From: CBFHWU01 sp965659665
Lineage (GTDB): Bacteria; Bacteroidota; Bacteroidia; Flavobacteriales; Flavobacteriaceae
Length of the DNA: 64,000 nucleotides
Direction: 5' to 3'
NCBI GenBank assembly: GCA_965659665.1
Contig: CBFHWU010000031.1
Span: 62,001 to 126,000 of the forward strand
How positions within the stretch are numbered: the stretch's first letter is position 1; each line of letters begins with the position of its first letter. Position numbers and translations under genes: made by a program. The notes below the pieces were generated by a model that was not told where the DNA came from, searched no databases, and was given only the letters and a program-made list of their open reading frames with translations. Shown in pieces: positions 10,030 to 17,848 of this stretch.

Positions 10030-10077
10030 AATGTGTGGGTAATTGGGGCTTAAATGTGGGCAAGGTAATGGGGGAGG
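10030..10077. promoter_or_regulatory. G-rich imperfect direct repeat upstream of susC
   Basis: Immediately upstream of the susC start, the plus strand reads AATGTG-TG-GGTAATTGGGG at 10030-10048 and AATGTG-GGCAA-GGTAATGGGG at 10053-10073. The units start 23 bp apart. The same stretch holds four G-runs (10037-10039, 10045-10048, 10058-10060, 10070-10074), on the template strand for susC. AraC-family regulators usually bind direct half-sites about two helical turns apart, and an araC-type gene lies just upstream, so this may be its operator. A G-quadruplex is an alternative. Function is inferred. Confidence 0.4.
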
Positions 10078-10187
10078 AATAAAATAAAAAGACCATTTTT
10101 GGTATATGAAGACTTAATATTATCCAAATAACTCAAAGCATCGTTATCAAAAAAATAAGTTTTATAGCTGCTTTTTGTTTGAGCCTA

Positions 10188-11045
10188 TTAGGGATTCATT
10201 TTTTCGATCAATTTTTTTTTGTATTCGGTAGGAGTCATTTTTTTGATTTTATAAAATATTTTTGTGAACTGTGCCCTACGATTAAAGCCGACCAAGAAAG
10301 CCACTTCATTTATACTCAAATCTAAGTCATGGGTCATTAGTGTTAAAGAACGACTTATTCGTATTTCGTTTAAAAAAGTAAAAAAGGTTTTGTTGTAATG
10401 GGCCTTAAAATATTTACAAAATGAGTTTCGAGTCAAACACGCAATCGCAGCAACTTGATTGAGGTTAATTTGTTTGTTGTGATTATTAAGAGTGAAATCG
10501 ATAACATTGCGCATACGTACCCCTTGATCAGATGAAATTATGGGGTTTAAAGTGTTAAAACTTATCGCTTCAAACGAACACATTTTTAAGCACTCAAGCA
10601 ATGTTAAAAAGTCAATTTTACGAGAAAGTCCTTGTTTTTTATGAATAGTTTTAAAAATATTAATTGCTTTTTGTGTGCCTGAAGTTGCGATAAAACCATA
10701 TTTACCTTGTTGAAAGAGCTTAATAATATCTTTGACCTCAGCTTGATTGATCAATCCACCAACCAAATTTTGGACATTGAAATAAAAGCTTTGCATTTCA
10801 ACTTTTTCACAGTTTTTATCTGAGACAAACATGTGTGGTGATTCACTTCCAATAATGATTAAATCTAACGGCTTGTAACTTTTAAAGGCTCCATTAACAA
10901 ATAAAAGACCGTTTCCTTCAATGATAAGACTTAACTGCACCTCTTTATGCTGGTGAAGTTTTGGATATAAACGCTTACCTCTGTCCACTTGAAAGTATAG
11001 CTCAGAAGGTAAGCTTTTTGGGATGATAAACGATTGTACTTTCAT
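10188..11045 (-). CDS. AraC-family transcriptional regulator
   Basis: The ATG at 11045 was preferred over an in-frame TTG seven codons upstream, giving 285 residues. The N-terminal half is a cupin-like sensor domain (HQHKEVQLSLIIEGNGLLFVNG, then the strand PLDLIIIGSESPH). The C-terminal hundred residues contain two helix-turn-helix units, with LSINEVAFLVGF and the closing FTKIFYKIKKMTPTEYKK, which is the AraC/XylS signature. It lies between the hydroxyproline catabolic genes (59 bp downstream of them) and susC (158 bp upstream), all on the same strand. The obvious role is substrate-dependent control of this locus, with hydroxyproline or a catabolite as a possible ligand; that is inference. 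Confidence 0.9.
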   Translation of the reverse strand: MKVQSFIIPKSLPSELYFQVDRGKRLYPKLHQHKEVQLSLIIEGNGLLFVNGAFKSYKPLDLIIIGSESPHMFVSDKNCEKVEMQSFYFNVQNLVGGLINQAEVKDIIKLFQQGKYGFIATSGTQKAINIFKTIHKKQGLSRKIDFLTLLECLKMCSFEAISFNTLNPIISSDQGVRMRNVIDFTLNNHNKQINLNQVAAIACLTRNSFCKYFKAHYNKTFFTFLNEIRISRSLTLMTHDLDLSINEVAFLVGFNRRAQFTKIFYKIKKMTPTEYKKKLIEKMNP

Positions 11046-11104
11046 GACAGACTGGGACTTAGTCAATCAACAATATAATAAAAATACTTAAATAACCATA
11101 TTTT

Positions 11105-12361
11105 TTATTTAAAACGTGGTCGTTTACGACACGGGCTTAATACATCTATATTGATCAATGGCGAGTTACCCTCTACAATTTGTTGAACAAGTTTTCCGCT
11201 AATAGGTCCTAAACTCCAACCCATCATGGCATGACCCGTAGCTAAAATTAAATTCTTGTGTCCTTTGACCTCTCCAATGTAAGGAAGACCGTCGTAGGCG
11301 AGCGGTCTTAAACCCGATCTAGTATTAAATACGATATTGGGGTTAACTTTTAGATTAGGATAGAATTTTTTGATGTTTTTTATAATAGTGTTCACTCTTG
11401 CGGAGTTGACATGTGTACTTACTCCCGATAATTCCATTGTACCAGCAAATCTTGTAAATCCTCGCATAGGGGTTATGGCCACTTTACCTTCAACAAGGAG
11501 GGTAGGTAATTCGATTCCTGTTTGGGTACAATGATCAAAAGAATACCCCTTACCAGCTTGCATACTTATATTTATTCCCAAAGGATTTAAAATATCTTTA
11601 CTCCAAATACCTGCACTTACAATAAGTTTTTCAGCTTGAAATTCATTGAATTTTGTGCTAACTTGATACCGGCCATGTGGGATGGGACTTATGGATTTAA
11701 CGGGTTCATTTAAAACAAATTCAACTCCTTTATTTTTTAAGTAATTGATTAATTGAGAAAAAAATATGGAGGGAGTGCAATGCGCATCAAAAGGATAATA
11801 CACCCCCCCTAAAACATCCATTTCGATTTTTGGTTGCATTCGGTGAATATCATTTGGGGTTAATTCTACAGCCCGTGGATCGTATTTTTTTGAAATGGAT
11901 AATTTCTTTAATTCTTTTACTCGTGCTTTTTCTGTTTGATAAGCCATTAATAGTCCAGATTTTTGAAAATGAAAATCAAAGTCTTTAGAACTGAACATCT
12001 CTTGATATAAAATTAAACTTTCCATATTCAGTTCCCATAAAATATCTGAGACTTGTTCAGCATTATGACGAAAAGAAGCTTTCACAAAGCGATATAACCA
12101 CCTATATAAATCCAAATCTAAGCGAGGTTTAATAAATAATGGGCTTGAGCGATCGAAAACAGTTTTCAGGCCTATCGAAAGTGTAGATGGAGAAGCTAGA
12201 GGAATAAAATGACTAGGTATTATTAAGCCTGCATTCATCAAAGAAACCCCAGTACGAAGATTAGAACGGTCAATAACAGTAATTTTGTGCCCCTTTTTAG
12301 CGAGATAATACGCACTACAAAGCCCAACAATTCCTCCTCCAATAATTAGACAATTACTCAT
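11105..12361 (-). CDS. DadA-like FAD oxidoreductase, probable cis-4-hydroxy-D-proline dehydrogenase
   Basis: A 418-residue flavoprotein of the D-amino-acid dehydrogenase (DAO) family. The N-terminal FAD-binding Rossmann motif GGGIVG is at residues 8-13, with the acidic residue of VIDRSN ending the second strand. The C-terminal family motif is present (TRSGLRPLAYDGLPYIG, then ATGHAMMGWSLGP). In hydroxyproline catabolism this enzyme oxidises cis-4-hydroxy-D-proline to delta-1-pyrroline-4-hydroxy-2-carboxylate. It directly abuts the epimerase gene (stop and start adjacent), and the other two pathway enzymes are in the same run. The fold is secure; substrate is assigned from context, and D-alanine or another D-amino acid remains possible. 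Confidence 0.88.
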   Translation of the reverse strand: MSNCLIIGGGIVGLCSAYYLAKKGHKITVIDRSNLRTGVSLMNAGLIIPSHFIPLASPSTLSIGLKTVFDRSSPLFIKPRLDLDLYRWLYRFVKASFRHNAEQVSDILWELNMESLILYQEMFSSKDFDFHFQKSGLLMAYQTEKARVKELKKLSISKKYDPRAVELTPNDIHRMQPKIEMDVLGGVYYPFDAHCTPSIFFSQLINYLKNKGVEFVLNEPVKSISPIPHGRYQVSTKFNEFQAEKLIVSAGIWSKDILNPLGINISMQAGKGYSFDHCTQTGIELPTLLVEGKVAITPMRGFTRFAGTMELSGVSTHVNSARVNTIIKNIKKFYPNLKVNPNIVFNTRSGLRPLAYDGLPYIGEVKGHKNLILATGHAMMGWSLGPISGKLVQQIVEGNSPLINIDVLSPCRKRPRFK

Positions 12362-13384
12362 TTAGATAACTTGAAAGCCAGTTTTAAAAGGATCCTCATC
12401 GTCCAAAATAATTGAACCATAACCTATTATTCTTGCCTTACCTTCGATGCTAGGAACAATAGCAGGGTATTTACTTATTTTTAATTCGGACTCTACTCGA
12501 CCAATAAACACAGAACCAATAATACTTTCATGGATAAATGAATCACCTGATTTGAGTTTACCTTTCATGTACCATTGTGCCATTCGGGCTGAGGTACCAG
12601 TTCCACAAGGAGATCGGTCAATAGCCTTATCTCCATACAAGACCGCATTACGGGCAGTTGAATGTTTTGATAGTGGCTCACCTGTCCACAAAACATGTGT
12701 CAGATTTTTGATTCGCGAATCTTCTGGGTGTTCAAAAGTGTATTGTTGACCTAGATACTCGCGAATAATTCTGCCCCAACGAATTAGCTGACTAACTTCA
12801 TAATGAGAAATACCTTTAAAATTTTTTTGAATATCCACAATAGCATAAAAGTTCCCTCCAAAAGATATATCCACATGAAGTTGACCCAATTCAGGACAGT
12901 TTACTTCAAGGTTTTTTAGAAATACAAAAGATGGAACATTAGTAAATTTTACTGAAGTTACTTTGTTTTCAATTTCTGAATATTGGTACGTAGCATTTAC
13001 CAAACCTGCTGGAGTTTCAACTTTCAGATGTCCTGGGTTTTTTGGGGTAATTAATTTATTTTCAATTGCAATTGTAATGGTACCAATGAGGCCATGACCA
13101 CACATGGGCAAACAACCACTTGTTTCGATAAACAACACACCGGCATCATTTTTATCATCAGCTGGGGGATATAAAATACTACCACTCATCAAATCATGTC
13201 CACGGGGTTCAAACATTAAACCTTTTCTAATCCAATCGTAATGCTCTATGAAATACAACCGCTTAGCTGAAATTGATTTCCCTTTCAATTTTGGAACTCC
13301 TGATGTTATCAATCGAACAGGATTTCCGCAAGTATGTGCTTCAATGCAATGAAAAATATGTTGTGTGGTTTTATTTGCTTCCAT
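12362..13384 (-). CDS. 4-hydroxyproline 2-epimerase (proline racemase family)
   Basis: I placed the start at the ATG at 13384 (340 residues, usual family length), since the residues upstream do not resemble the family; an ATG four codons earlier is also possible. Both catalytic cysteines of the two-base racemase mechanism are present: Cys95 in MCGHG and Cys260 in SPCGTGTSA. A cysteine at the second site argues for an epimerase rather than trans-3-hydroxy-L-proline dehydratase, which has threonine there. The enzyme interconverts trans-4-hydroxy-L-proline and cis-4-hydroxy-D-proline. The start overlaps the end of the aldehyde dehydrogenase gene by 14 bp, indicating coupled translation. Proline racemase is a less likely alternative. 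Confidence 0.92.
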   Translation of the reverse strand: MEANKTTQHIFHCIEAHTCGNPVRLITSGVPKLKGKSISAKRLYFIEHYDWIRKGLMFEPRGHDLMSGSILYPPADDKNDAGVLFIETSGCLPMCGHGLIGTITIAIENKLITPKNPGHLKVETPAGLVNATYQYSEIENKVTSVKFTNVPSFVFLKNLEVNCPELGQLHVDISFGGNFYAIVDIQKNFKGISHYEVSQLIRWGRIIREYLGQQYTFEHPEDSRIKNLTHVLWTGEPLSKHSTARNAVLYGDKAIDRSPCGTGTSARMAQWYMKGKLKSGDSFIHESIIGSVFIGRVESELKISKYPAIVPSIEGKARIIGYGSIILDDEDPFKTGFQVI

Positions 13385-14912
13385 GTTTAGCAACATTGGG
13401 TAGAAGTGAATCAGGAAAATTTTGATAAGATACAGGGCGTAACCAACGTAATGAGGCATCTAAACCAACAGAAGTAAACCTAGAATCAGTTGTTGCAGGA
13501 TAAGGCCCTCCATGATGCATATTTGGATTTATTTCTACCCCTGTGGGTACTCCATTAAAGATTAGTCTTCCTACTTTTTGTTGGAGTAACTTTAGTAAAG
13601 AAATATTTGACATAAGTTCTGTTTCGGTCGCCATTATTGATGCTGTAAGTTGTCCTTCGAGTGAACTTATAACCTTGTACAAATGACTAAAATGCTGACA
13701 TGAGATCACCATTGCTAAAGGACCAAAAACTTCTTGGTGTAATTCTTTATCTTTAAAAAAATCCAAACCATCAACATACAACAATGTTTGCTCTACTTCT
13801 AATATATCTTCTGAAGAGTTAGGTTGATCCGTAACACACGTGGTATATTTATTTTTTAAAAACTTTTCTTTAAGCTTATTAAAATTAGCTTTTATATTAG
13901 CATGAACCATTTTGCCCTTTGGAAGTTGGTTTAAGCGGCTGGCTATCTTTTTTGAAAAGATTTGAAGCTCCTCACTTGAGATTCCAATAATAAGACCTGG
14001 GCAAGTACAAAATTGTCCTGTTCCCAATAATATTGCGTCTGCCAACTGCTTGGCAAGTCGATCAGCATTTTTTTGTAACATTTCAGGTAAAACAATTACG
14101 GGGTTAACACTTCCCATTTCGGCAAAAAAGGGAATAGGCTCATCCCTTTTTGTTGCAATATCGAAAAGTTTTCTTCCAACATATTGGCTTCCCGTGAATC
14201 CCACCCCTTTAATATTTTTATTATTGATCAATTGAACTCCAACATGATGATTAAATCCTATGAGATGAGAAAATACCCCTTTTGGCATATTTGTTTTTTC
14301 TATTGCTCTACTAACAGCTTGAGCTACCAAAGTCCCTGTTTGAGCGTGATAGGGATGTGCTTTTACAACAACTGGACAACCAGCAGCAAGTGCTGAAGCA
14401 GTATCTCCTCCCATTGTAGAAAAGGCCAAAGGAAAATTACTTGCCCCGAAAACTGCAATGGGGCCTAGAGGAACATAGTGCTTTCTCAAGCTTACAGGAG
14501 ATGAATAATCGTTGGTAAATAAACTTCTATGAATTCGTTCAAAATAATGGTCTTCAATCGCTTCTGAAAAAAGACGTAATTGTGTAAGCGTTCTTGAAAG
14601 CTCATTTTCTGCTCGTTTTTCATCGTAAGCTGTTTCCGAACAATAACATAAAACAAGTTCCTTTTGTATGGTTTTGATTTCTTTTATTATGGTATTTAAA
14701 AAGTCACTTTTTTCCTTGACTGAAGTTTGGCTATATTTTTCAAAAGCATTTGAGGCTAGTTCACAAGCGTATTCAATTTCTTTGCTAGTAGCATCTACAA
14801 AACAAGGAGCTTGAGCTCTATTTTTTTTAAAATGGAATGACTGGAATTTTTCATCCCTTTGAGAACTGAAACGACCTTCAATTAAACTGCCTAACATCTT
14901 TTGTTGTTTCAT
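13371..14912 (-). CDS. 2-oxoglutarate semialdehyde dehydrogenase (ALDH family)
   Basis: A 513-residue aldehyde dehydrogenase of the type that oxidises 2,5-dioxopentanoate (alpha-ketoglutaric semialdehyde) to 2-oxoglutarate with NAD(P)+. Visible motifs are the cofactor segment PLGPIAVFGASNFP (148-161), GFTGSQYVG (238-246), the general-base Glu265 in AEMGSVNP, and the nucleophile Cys302 in GQFCTCPG. The FGASNFPLAFS and AEMGSVNP segments are characteristic of this branch rather than of general ALDHs. Its ATG overlaps the upstream DapA-type gene by 4 bp, and its tail overlaps the epimerase start. It is the last step of the hydroxyproline pathway, feeding the TCA cycle. Confidence 0.92.
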   Translation of the reverse strand: MKQQKMLGSLIEGRFSSQRDEKFQSFHFKKNRAQAPCFVDATSKEIEYACELASNAFEKYSQTSVKEKSDFLNTIIKEIKTIQKELVLCYCSETAYDEKRAENELSRTLTQLRLFSEAIEDHYFERIHRSLFTNDYSSPVSLRKHYVPLGPIAVFGASNFPLAFSTMGGDTASALAAGCPVVVKAHPYHAQTGTLVAQAVSRAIEKTNMPKGVFSHLIGFNHHVGVQLINNKNIKGVGFTGSQYVGRKLFDIATKRDEPIPFFAEMGSVNPVIVLPEMLQKNADRLAKQLADAILLGTGQFCTCPGLIIGISSEELQIFSKKIASRLNQLPKGKMVHANIKANFNKLKEKFLKNKYTTCVTDQPNSSEDILEVEQTLLYVDGLDFFKDKELHQEVFGPLAMVISCQHFSHLYKVISSLEGQLTASIMATETELMSNISLLKLLQQKVGRLIFNGVPTGVEINPNMHHGGPYPATTDSRFTSVGLDASLRWLRPVSYQNFPDSLLPNVAKHGSK

Positions 14913-15805
14913 AGTTGTGGACGTGTTTGTAAACTTGTTGTGATTATTTTAGTGACTGCCTCAAGCTCTTCTCCTTCAAGAGGCTTTCTTGGAAGTCGAA
15001 CATAAGGTGAGGACAAGCCAACACTACTTGCTGCAAGCTTGATATTCTGAACTAATTTTGATGTAATATCTAGTTCCAAAAGAGGAAAAAACCAAGAATT
15101 GATTTTTCGAGCTTCTTCTAGTTGTCCTGATTTTATCAAATCGTAAAGACGAACCGTCTCAACAGGAAACGCATTGACCAAGCCAGCGACCCATCCATCA
15201 GCTCCAAGAACTAAGGATTCAAAGGCGAGCGTATCTACACCACAAAGAATTTTTAATCTTGATCCAAAACATTTTCTCAACCGAATAATGTTTGAGGTAT
15301 TCCGTGTGGACTCCTTTACGGCTTGTATATTTTTTCTGCTCAATAGCTTTTCAAACATTTCGATCGATACTTCTAAGTTGTAATCAACCGGATTATTGTA
15401 AATCATTATGGGCAACTCTGTACAATCAGCGATAGTCAAAAAATAACTGACCATCTCATTGAAATCTGCTAGGTATCGCATAGGAGGAAGTACCATGAGT
15501 CCGTTTGCCCCATCTTTTTCTGCTTGTTGCACTGCATGAAGTGCATTTTTTGTCGTAGACTCTGCAATGTTTACGATGACTGGAATGTTGTGATGTTTAC
15601 TAACACTTTTCGTTTCTATGGTTAGTGTTGACTTTTCATTCATGGTCAGTGTGCTCGCTTCCCCTAAAGATCCTCCGATAATTAGCCCGTGCACGCCTGA
15701 CTGTATTTGAAAAAGAACATGGTGTTTTAACATTTGGGTGTCGAGATCATTATTTTCGTTAAACGGGGAAATTAAGGCTGGAAAAATCCCTTTAAATATG
15801 CTCAT
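14909..15805 (-). CDS. DapA-family lyase, probable pyrroline-4-hydroxy-2-carboxylate deaminase
   Basis: A 298-residue member of the DHDPS/N-acetylneuraminate lyase (beta/alpha)8 family. The motif GGSLGE is at 44-49, the catalytic tyrosine is Tyr136 in IYNNP, and the Schiff-base lysine is Lys164 in AVKES. In hydroxyproline operons this family member is the deaminase that converts delta-1-pyrroline-4-hydroxy-2-carboxylate into 2-oxoglutarate semialdehyde. It is the first gene of the locus and its stop overlaps the dehydrogenase start by 4 bp. A true lysine-pathway dapA role is less likely, given the setting and that lysA and dapD lie elsewhere in the window; substrate is inferred from context. 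Confidence 0.88.
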   Translation of the reverse strand: MSIFKGIFPALISPFNENNDLDTQMLKHHVLFQIQSGVHGLIIGGSLGEASTLTMNEKSTLTIETKSVSKHHNIPVIVNIAESTTKNALHAVQQAEKDGANGLMVLPPMRYLADFNEMVSYFLTIADCTELPIMIYNNPVDYNLEVSIEMFEKLLSRKNIQAVKESTRNTSNIIRLRKCFGSRLKILCGVDTLAFESLVLGADGWVAGLVNAFPVETVRLYDLIKSGQLEEARKINSWFFPLLELDITSKLVQNIKLAASSVGLSSPYVRLPRKPLEGEELEAVTKIITTSLQTRPQL

Positions 15806-16263
15806 TTATTGTAGGTTTTGATGATTTGTAGAATAATAAAAAGTATAAAACACCCGCTAAGATCATTGTTTTAATACATGATTTATGAAAGATGGTCAGT
15901 TTTGGATAATTTAGCATCTTCTCCTGAATAATTATGAGGGTCGTTGATTCAAGGCGTAAAAAATAGTTGGTTTGATTGAGCGCATTGTCAGTAAAGAGGG
16001 TTATGTTTTTTTTTAAAATCTATTTTGGTTGCAGCCTTCAAATAGGTCTAAACGCCCTAATTTTTTTTAAATATGTAGTCAATTTTGAGGGGTAAATTTT
16101 GTAACATTCACATTAAAAACTACAAAGAAAAAATGCAACTTAACAAAGAGTAAGCCTCAGTTGCCCAGTTGATGAAAATTAAAAAAAACATCTTGAAAAG
16201 ATTTGTCAATAGATGAAAAAAGTTGTTTATTTGCACTCCGTTTTAGAAAATGTAAATTTAACG
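15806..16263. other. Divergent intergenic region between the hydroxyproline operon and rpmB
   Basis: This 458-bp AT-rich stretch separates the divergent hydroxyproline operon (minus) and ribosomal protein operon (plus). It must hold both promoters. A plausible rpmB promoter is listed separately. I found no exact TAnnTTTG on the minus strand, which could mean the catabolic operon depends on an activator. No ORF, RNA gene or repeat was recognised in it. Confidence 0.5.
16202..16233 (+). promoter_or_regulatory. Candidate rpmB promoter
   Basis: TTTG at 16202-16205, then 20 nt, then TTTATTTG at 16226-16233, close to the Bacteroidota consensus TTTG-N19-TAnnTTTG but with TT in place of TA. It lies 30 nt upstream of the rpmB ATG and would drive rpmB-rpmG-DUF4295. 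Confidence 0.35.
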
Positions 16264-16500
16264 ATGTCAAAAGTTTGTCAACTTACCGGAAAAAAAGCCA
16301 TGGTTGGAAACAATGTTTCCCGTGCAATGAATAAAACCAAGCGTCGCTTCGAAGCGAATATTATAAAAAAACGCTTTTATATTCAAGAAGAAGATAAATG
16401 GATCACGTTGAAGCTATCGACGTCTGCTTTAAAAACGATTAACAAAAGAGGTCTTGCTGCTGTTCTAAAAGAAGCACATTTACAAGGTGCTATCAAATAA
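16264..16500 (+). CDS. rpmB: 50S ribosomal protein L28
   Basis: The correct start is the ATG at 16264, beginning MSKVCQLTGKKAMVGNNVS, which is the usual L28 N-terminus in Flavobacteria; an in-frame ATG 17 codons upstream adds residues foreign to the family. The product is 78 residues, normal for L28 here, with the conserved TKRRFEANI and STSALKTINKRG segments. It is a structural component of the large ribosomal subunit. It heads a tight run of three small genes (rpmB, rpmG, DUF4295) with gaps of 10 and 2 bp, followed by a hairpin terminator and then ftsY. This order is standard in Bacteroidota. Confidence 0.97.
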   Translation: MSKVCQLTGKKAMVGNNVSRAMNKTKRRFEANIIKKRFYIQEEDKWITLKLSTSALKTINKRGLAAVLKEAHLQGAIK

Positions 16501-16510
16501 TTAATGAATC

Positions 16511-16693
16511 ATGGCAAAAAAAGGGAATAGAGTTCAGGTAATACTAGAATGTACAGAGCATAAAAATTCGAATATGCCAGGTACATCTCGATATATCACT
16601 ACAAAAAACAAAAAAAATACGCCAGATCGAATTGAATTAAAAAAATTCAATCCCATATTAAAGCGTATGACTGTACACAAAGAAATTAAGTAA
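16511..16693 (+). CDS. rpmG: 50S ribosomal protein L33
   Basis: A 60-residue L33, beginning MAKKGNRVQVILECTEHK and containing SRYITTKNKKNTPDRIELKKFNP. Only one cysteine is present, so this is the zinc-independent (C-minus) form rather than the four-cysteine form. It is a small surface protein of the large subunit near the E site. It sits between rpmB (10-bp gap) and the DUF4295 gene (2-bp gap) and is certainly co-transcribed with them. Confidence 0.97.
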   Translation: MAKKGNRVQVILECTEHKNSNMPGTSRYITTKNKKNTPDRIELKKFNPILKRMTVHKEIK

Positions 16694-16695
16694 TC

Positions 16696-16845
16696 ATGGC
16701 TAAGAAAACTGTTGCAACATTACAAACTTCATCCAAACGTTTGACCAAGGCTATCAAGATGGTCAAAAGTGAAAAAACGGGTGCTTACACATTTGTAGAG
16801 ACGATCTTATCTCCTGAATCAGTAAATGATTGGTTAAAAAAATAA
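16696..16845 (+). CDS. DUF4295 family small protein (49 residues)
   Basis: A short gene 2 bp after rpmG. The product begins MAKKTVATLQTSSKRLTKAI and ends SVNDWLKK. It is lysine-rich (basic), with a conserved KTGAYTF segment. This matches DUF4295, a Bacteroidota family almost always found directly after rpmG. The fixed position in a ribosomal protein operon and the basic composition suggest a ribosome-associated role, but that is inference from context. A hairpin terminator follows 26 bp downstream, so it is the last gene of the transcript. Confidence 0.93.
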   Translation: MAKKTVATLQTSSKRLTKAIKMVKSEKTGAYTFVETILSPESVNDWLKK

Positions 16846-16871
16846 CCTTCAATACACACACAATTTTATTG

Positions 16872-16897
16872 AGCCACTTTAGTGGCTTTTTTTATTT
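16872..16897 (+). terminator. Intrinsic terminator after the rpmB-rpmG-DUF4295 operon
   Basis: A 6-bp stem AGCCAC/GTGGCT (16872-16877 with 16882-16887) around a TTTA loop, followed by a run of T residues. It ends the ribosomal protein transcript just before ftsY. Confidence 0.8.
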
Positions 16898-16902
16898 TTA
16901 GT

Positions 16903-16910
16903 TATTTTTG
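16903..16910 (+). promoter_or_regulatory. ftsY -7 promoter element
   Basis: TATTTTTG fits TAnnTTTG exactly and ends 4 nt before the ftsY ATG, directly after the terminator. Transcription would begin at or next to the start codon. Confidence 0.5.
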
Positions 16911-16914
16911 ACTT

Positions 16915-17838
16915 ATGGGAATATTTGGTGATGTTTTTTCAAAAAAAAAACTAGATAAAGGATTAAAAACCTCTAATACATCTTTTGTTAATAAGCTCGG
17001 TAAAGCTTTAGTAGGTCGAAGTACCATTGATGCTGATGTTTTGGACGAGTTAGAGGAAATTCTCATTACTTCTGATGTAGGAGTGGATACTTCCCTTAAA
17101 ATTATTGAAAGAATAGAATCTCGTGTGGCTCGGGATAAATACTTAAAGGTAGCCGAATTGCAATCCATTCTGAGAGAAGAAATAGTTCGTTTGCTGTCTG
17201 ATTCGGACACTCAATTAGCAACGTCAACGCCTTATATAATGATGGTGGTTGGAGTGAATGGAGTGGGAAAAACCACTACGATAGCTAAATTAGCACATCA
17301 ATTCACCCAATCTGGAAAATCGGTGGTGCTTGGAGCTGCTGATACTTTTAGAGCTGCCGCAGTTGATCAGTTACAAATTTGGTCTGATCGAGTAGGAGTG
17401 CCCATGGTAAAACAACCGATGGGAAGTGATCCTGCTTCAGTGGTGTACGATGCTGTTCAGTCAGCACTGACACAAAAATCCGACATGCTTATTATTGATA
17501 CTGCTGGTCGTTTGCACAATAAAATAAACTTGATGAATGAACTTACCAAAATGAAACGAGTAGTTCAAAAGGTAATTCCTGATGCTCCTCACGAAGTGTT
17601 ATTAGTATTGGATGGCTCAACAGGTCAAAATGCCTTTCAACAAGCCAAACAATTTTCTGAAGCTACCCAAATCACTTCGTTGGCCATCACCAAACTTGAC
17701 GGAACCGCGAAGGGAGGCGTAGTTATTGGGATTTCTGATCAGCTCAAAGTCCCAATAAAATATATTGGTTTAGGGGAAGGCATTGAAGATTTACAGCAAT
17801 TTAACCCTAAAGAATTTGTAGAATCGTTATTTTCTTAA
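16915..17838 (+). CDS. ftsY: Signal recognition particle receptor FtsY
   Basis: A 307-residue SRP GTPase that docks ribosome-SRP complexes at the inner membrane. It has the N helical domain (about 25-100) and the NG GTPase domain: G1 GVNGVGKT at 113-120, DTFRAAAVDQL, DTAGRLHN and TKLDGTAKGG. It lacks the long acidic A domain of the E. coli protein, as is usual for Bacteroidota FtsY. It is preceded by a terminator and its own -7 element, so it has its own transcription unit. The next gene starts 10 bp after its stop. Confidence 0.97.
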   Translation: MGIFGDVFSKKKLDKGLKTSNTSFVNKLGKALVGRSTIDADVLDELEEILITSDVGVDTSLKIIERIESRVARDKYLKVAELQSILREEIVRLLSDSDTQLATSTPYIMMVVGVNGVGKTTTIAKLAHQFTQSGKSVVLGAADTFRAAAVDQLQIWSDRVGVPMVKQPMGSDPASVVYDAVQSALTQKSDMLIIDTAGRLHNKINLMNELTKMKRVVQKVIPDAPHEVLLVLDGSTGQNAFQQAKQFSEATQITSLAITKLDGTAKGGVVIGISDQLKVPIKYIGLGEGIEDLQQFNPKEFVESLFS

Positions 17839-17848
17839 AATATTTAAA

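Noticed and set aside
12362..13384. Trans-3-hydroxy-L-proline dehydratase as alternative to epimerase
   Set aside because: The dehydratase has threonine at the second catalytic site, while both cysteines (Cys95, Cys260) are present here.
16101..16114. Possible second AraC half-site upstream of the hydroxyproline operon (CACATT)
   Set aside because: Only a 6-bp match to the inverse of the susC repeat, which is expected by chance in this AT-rich region.
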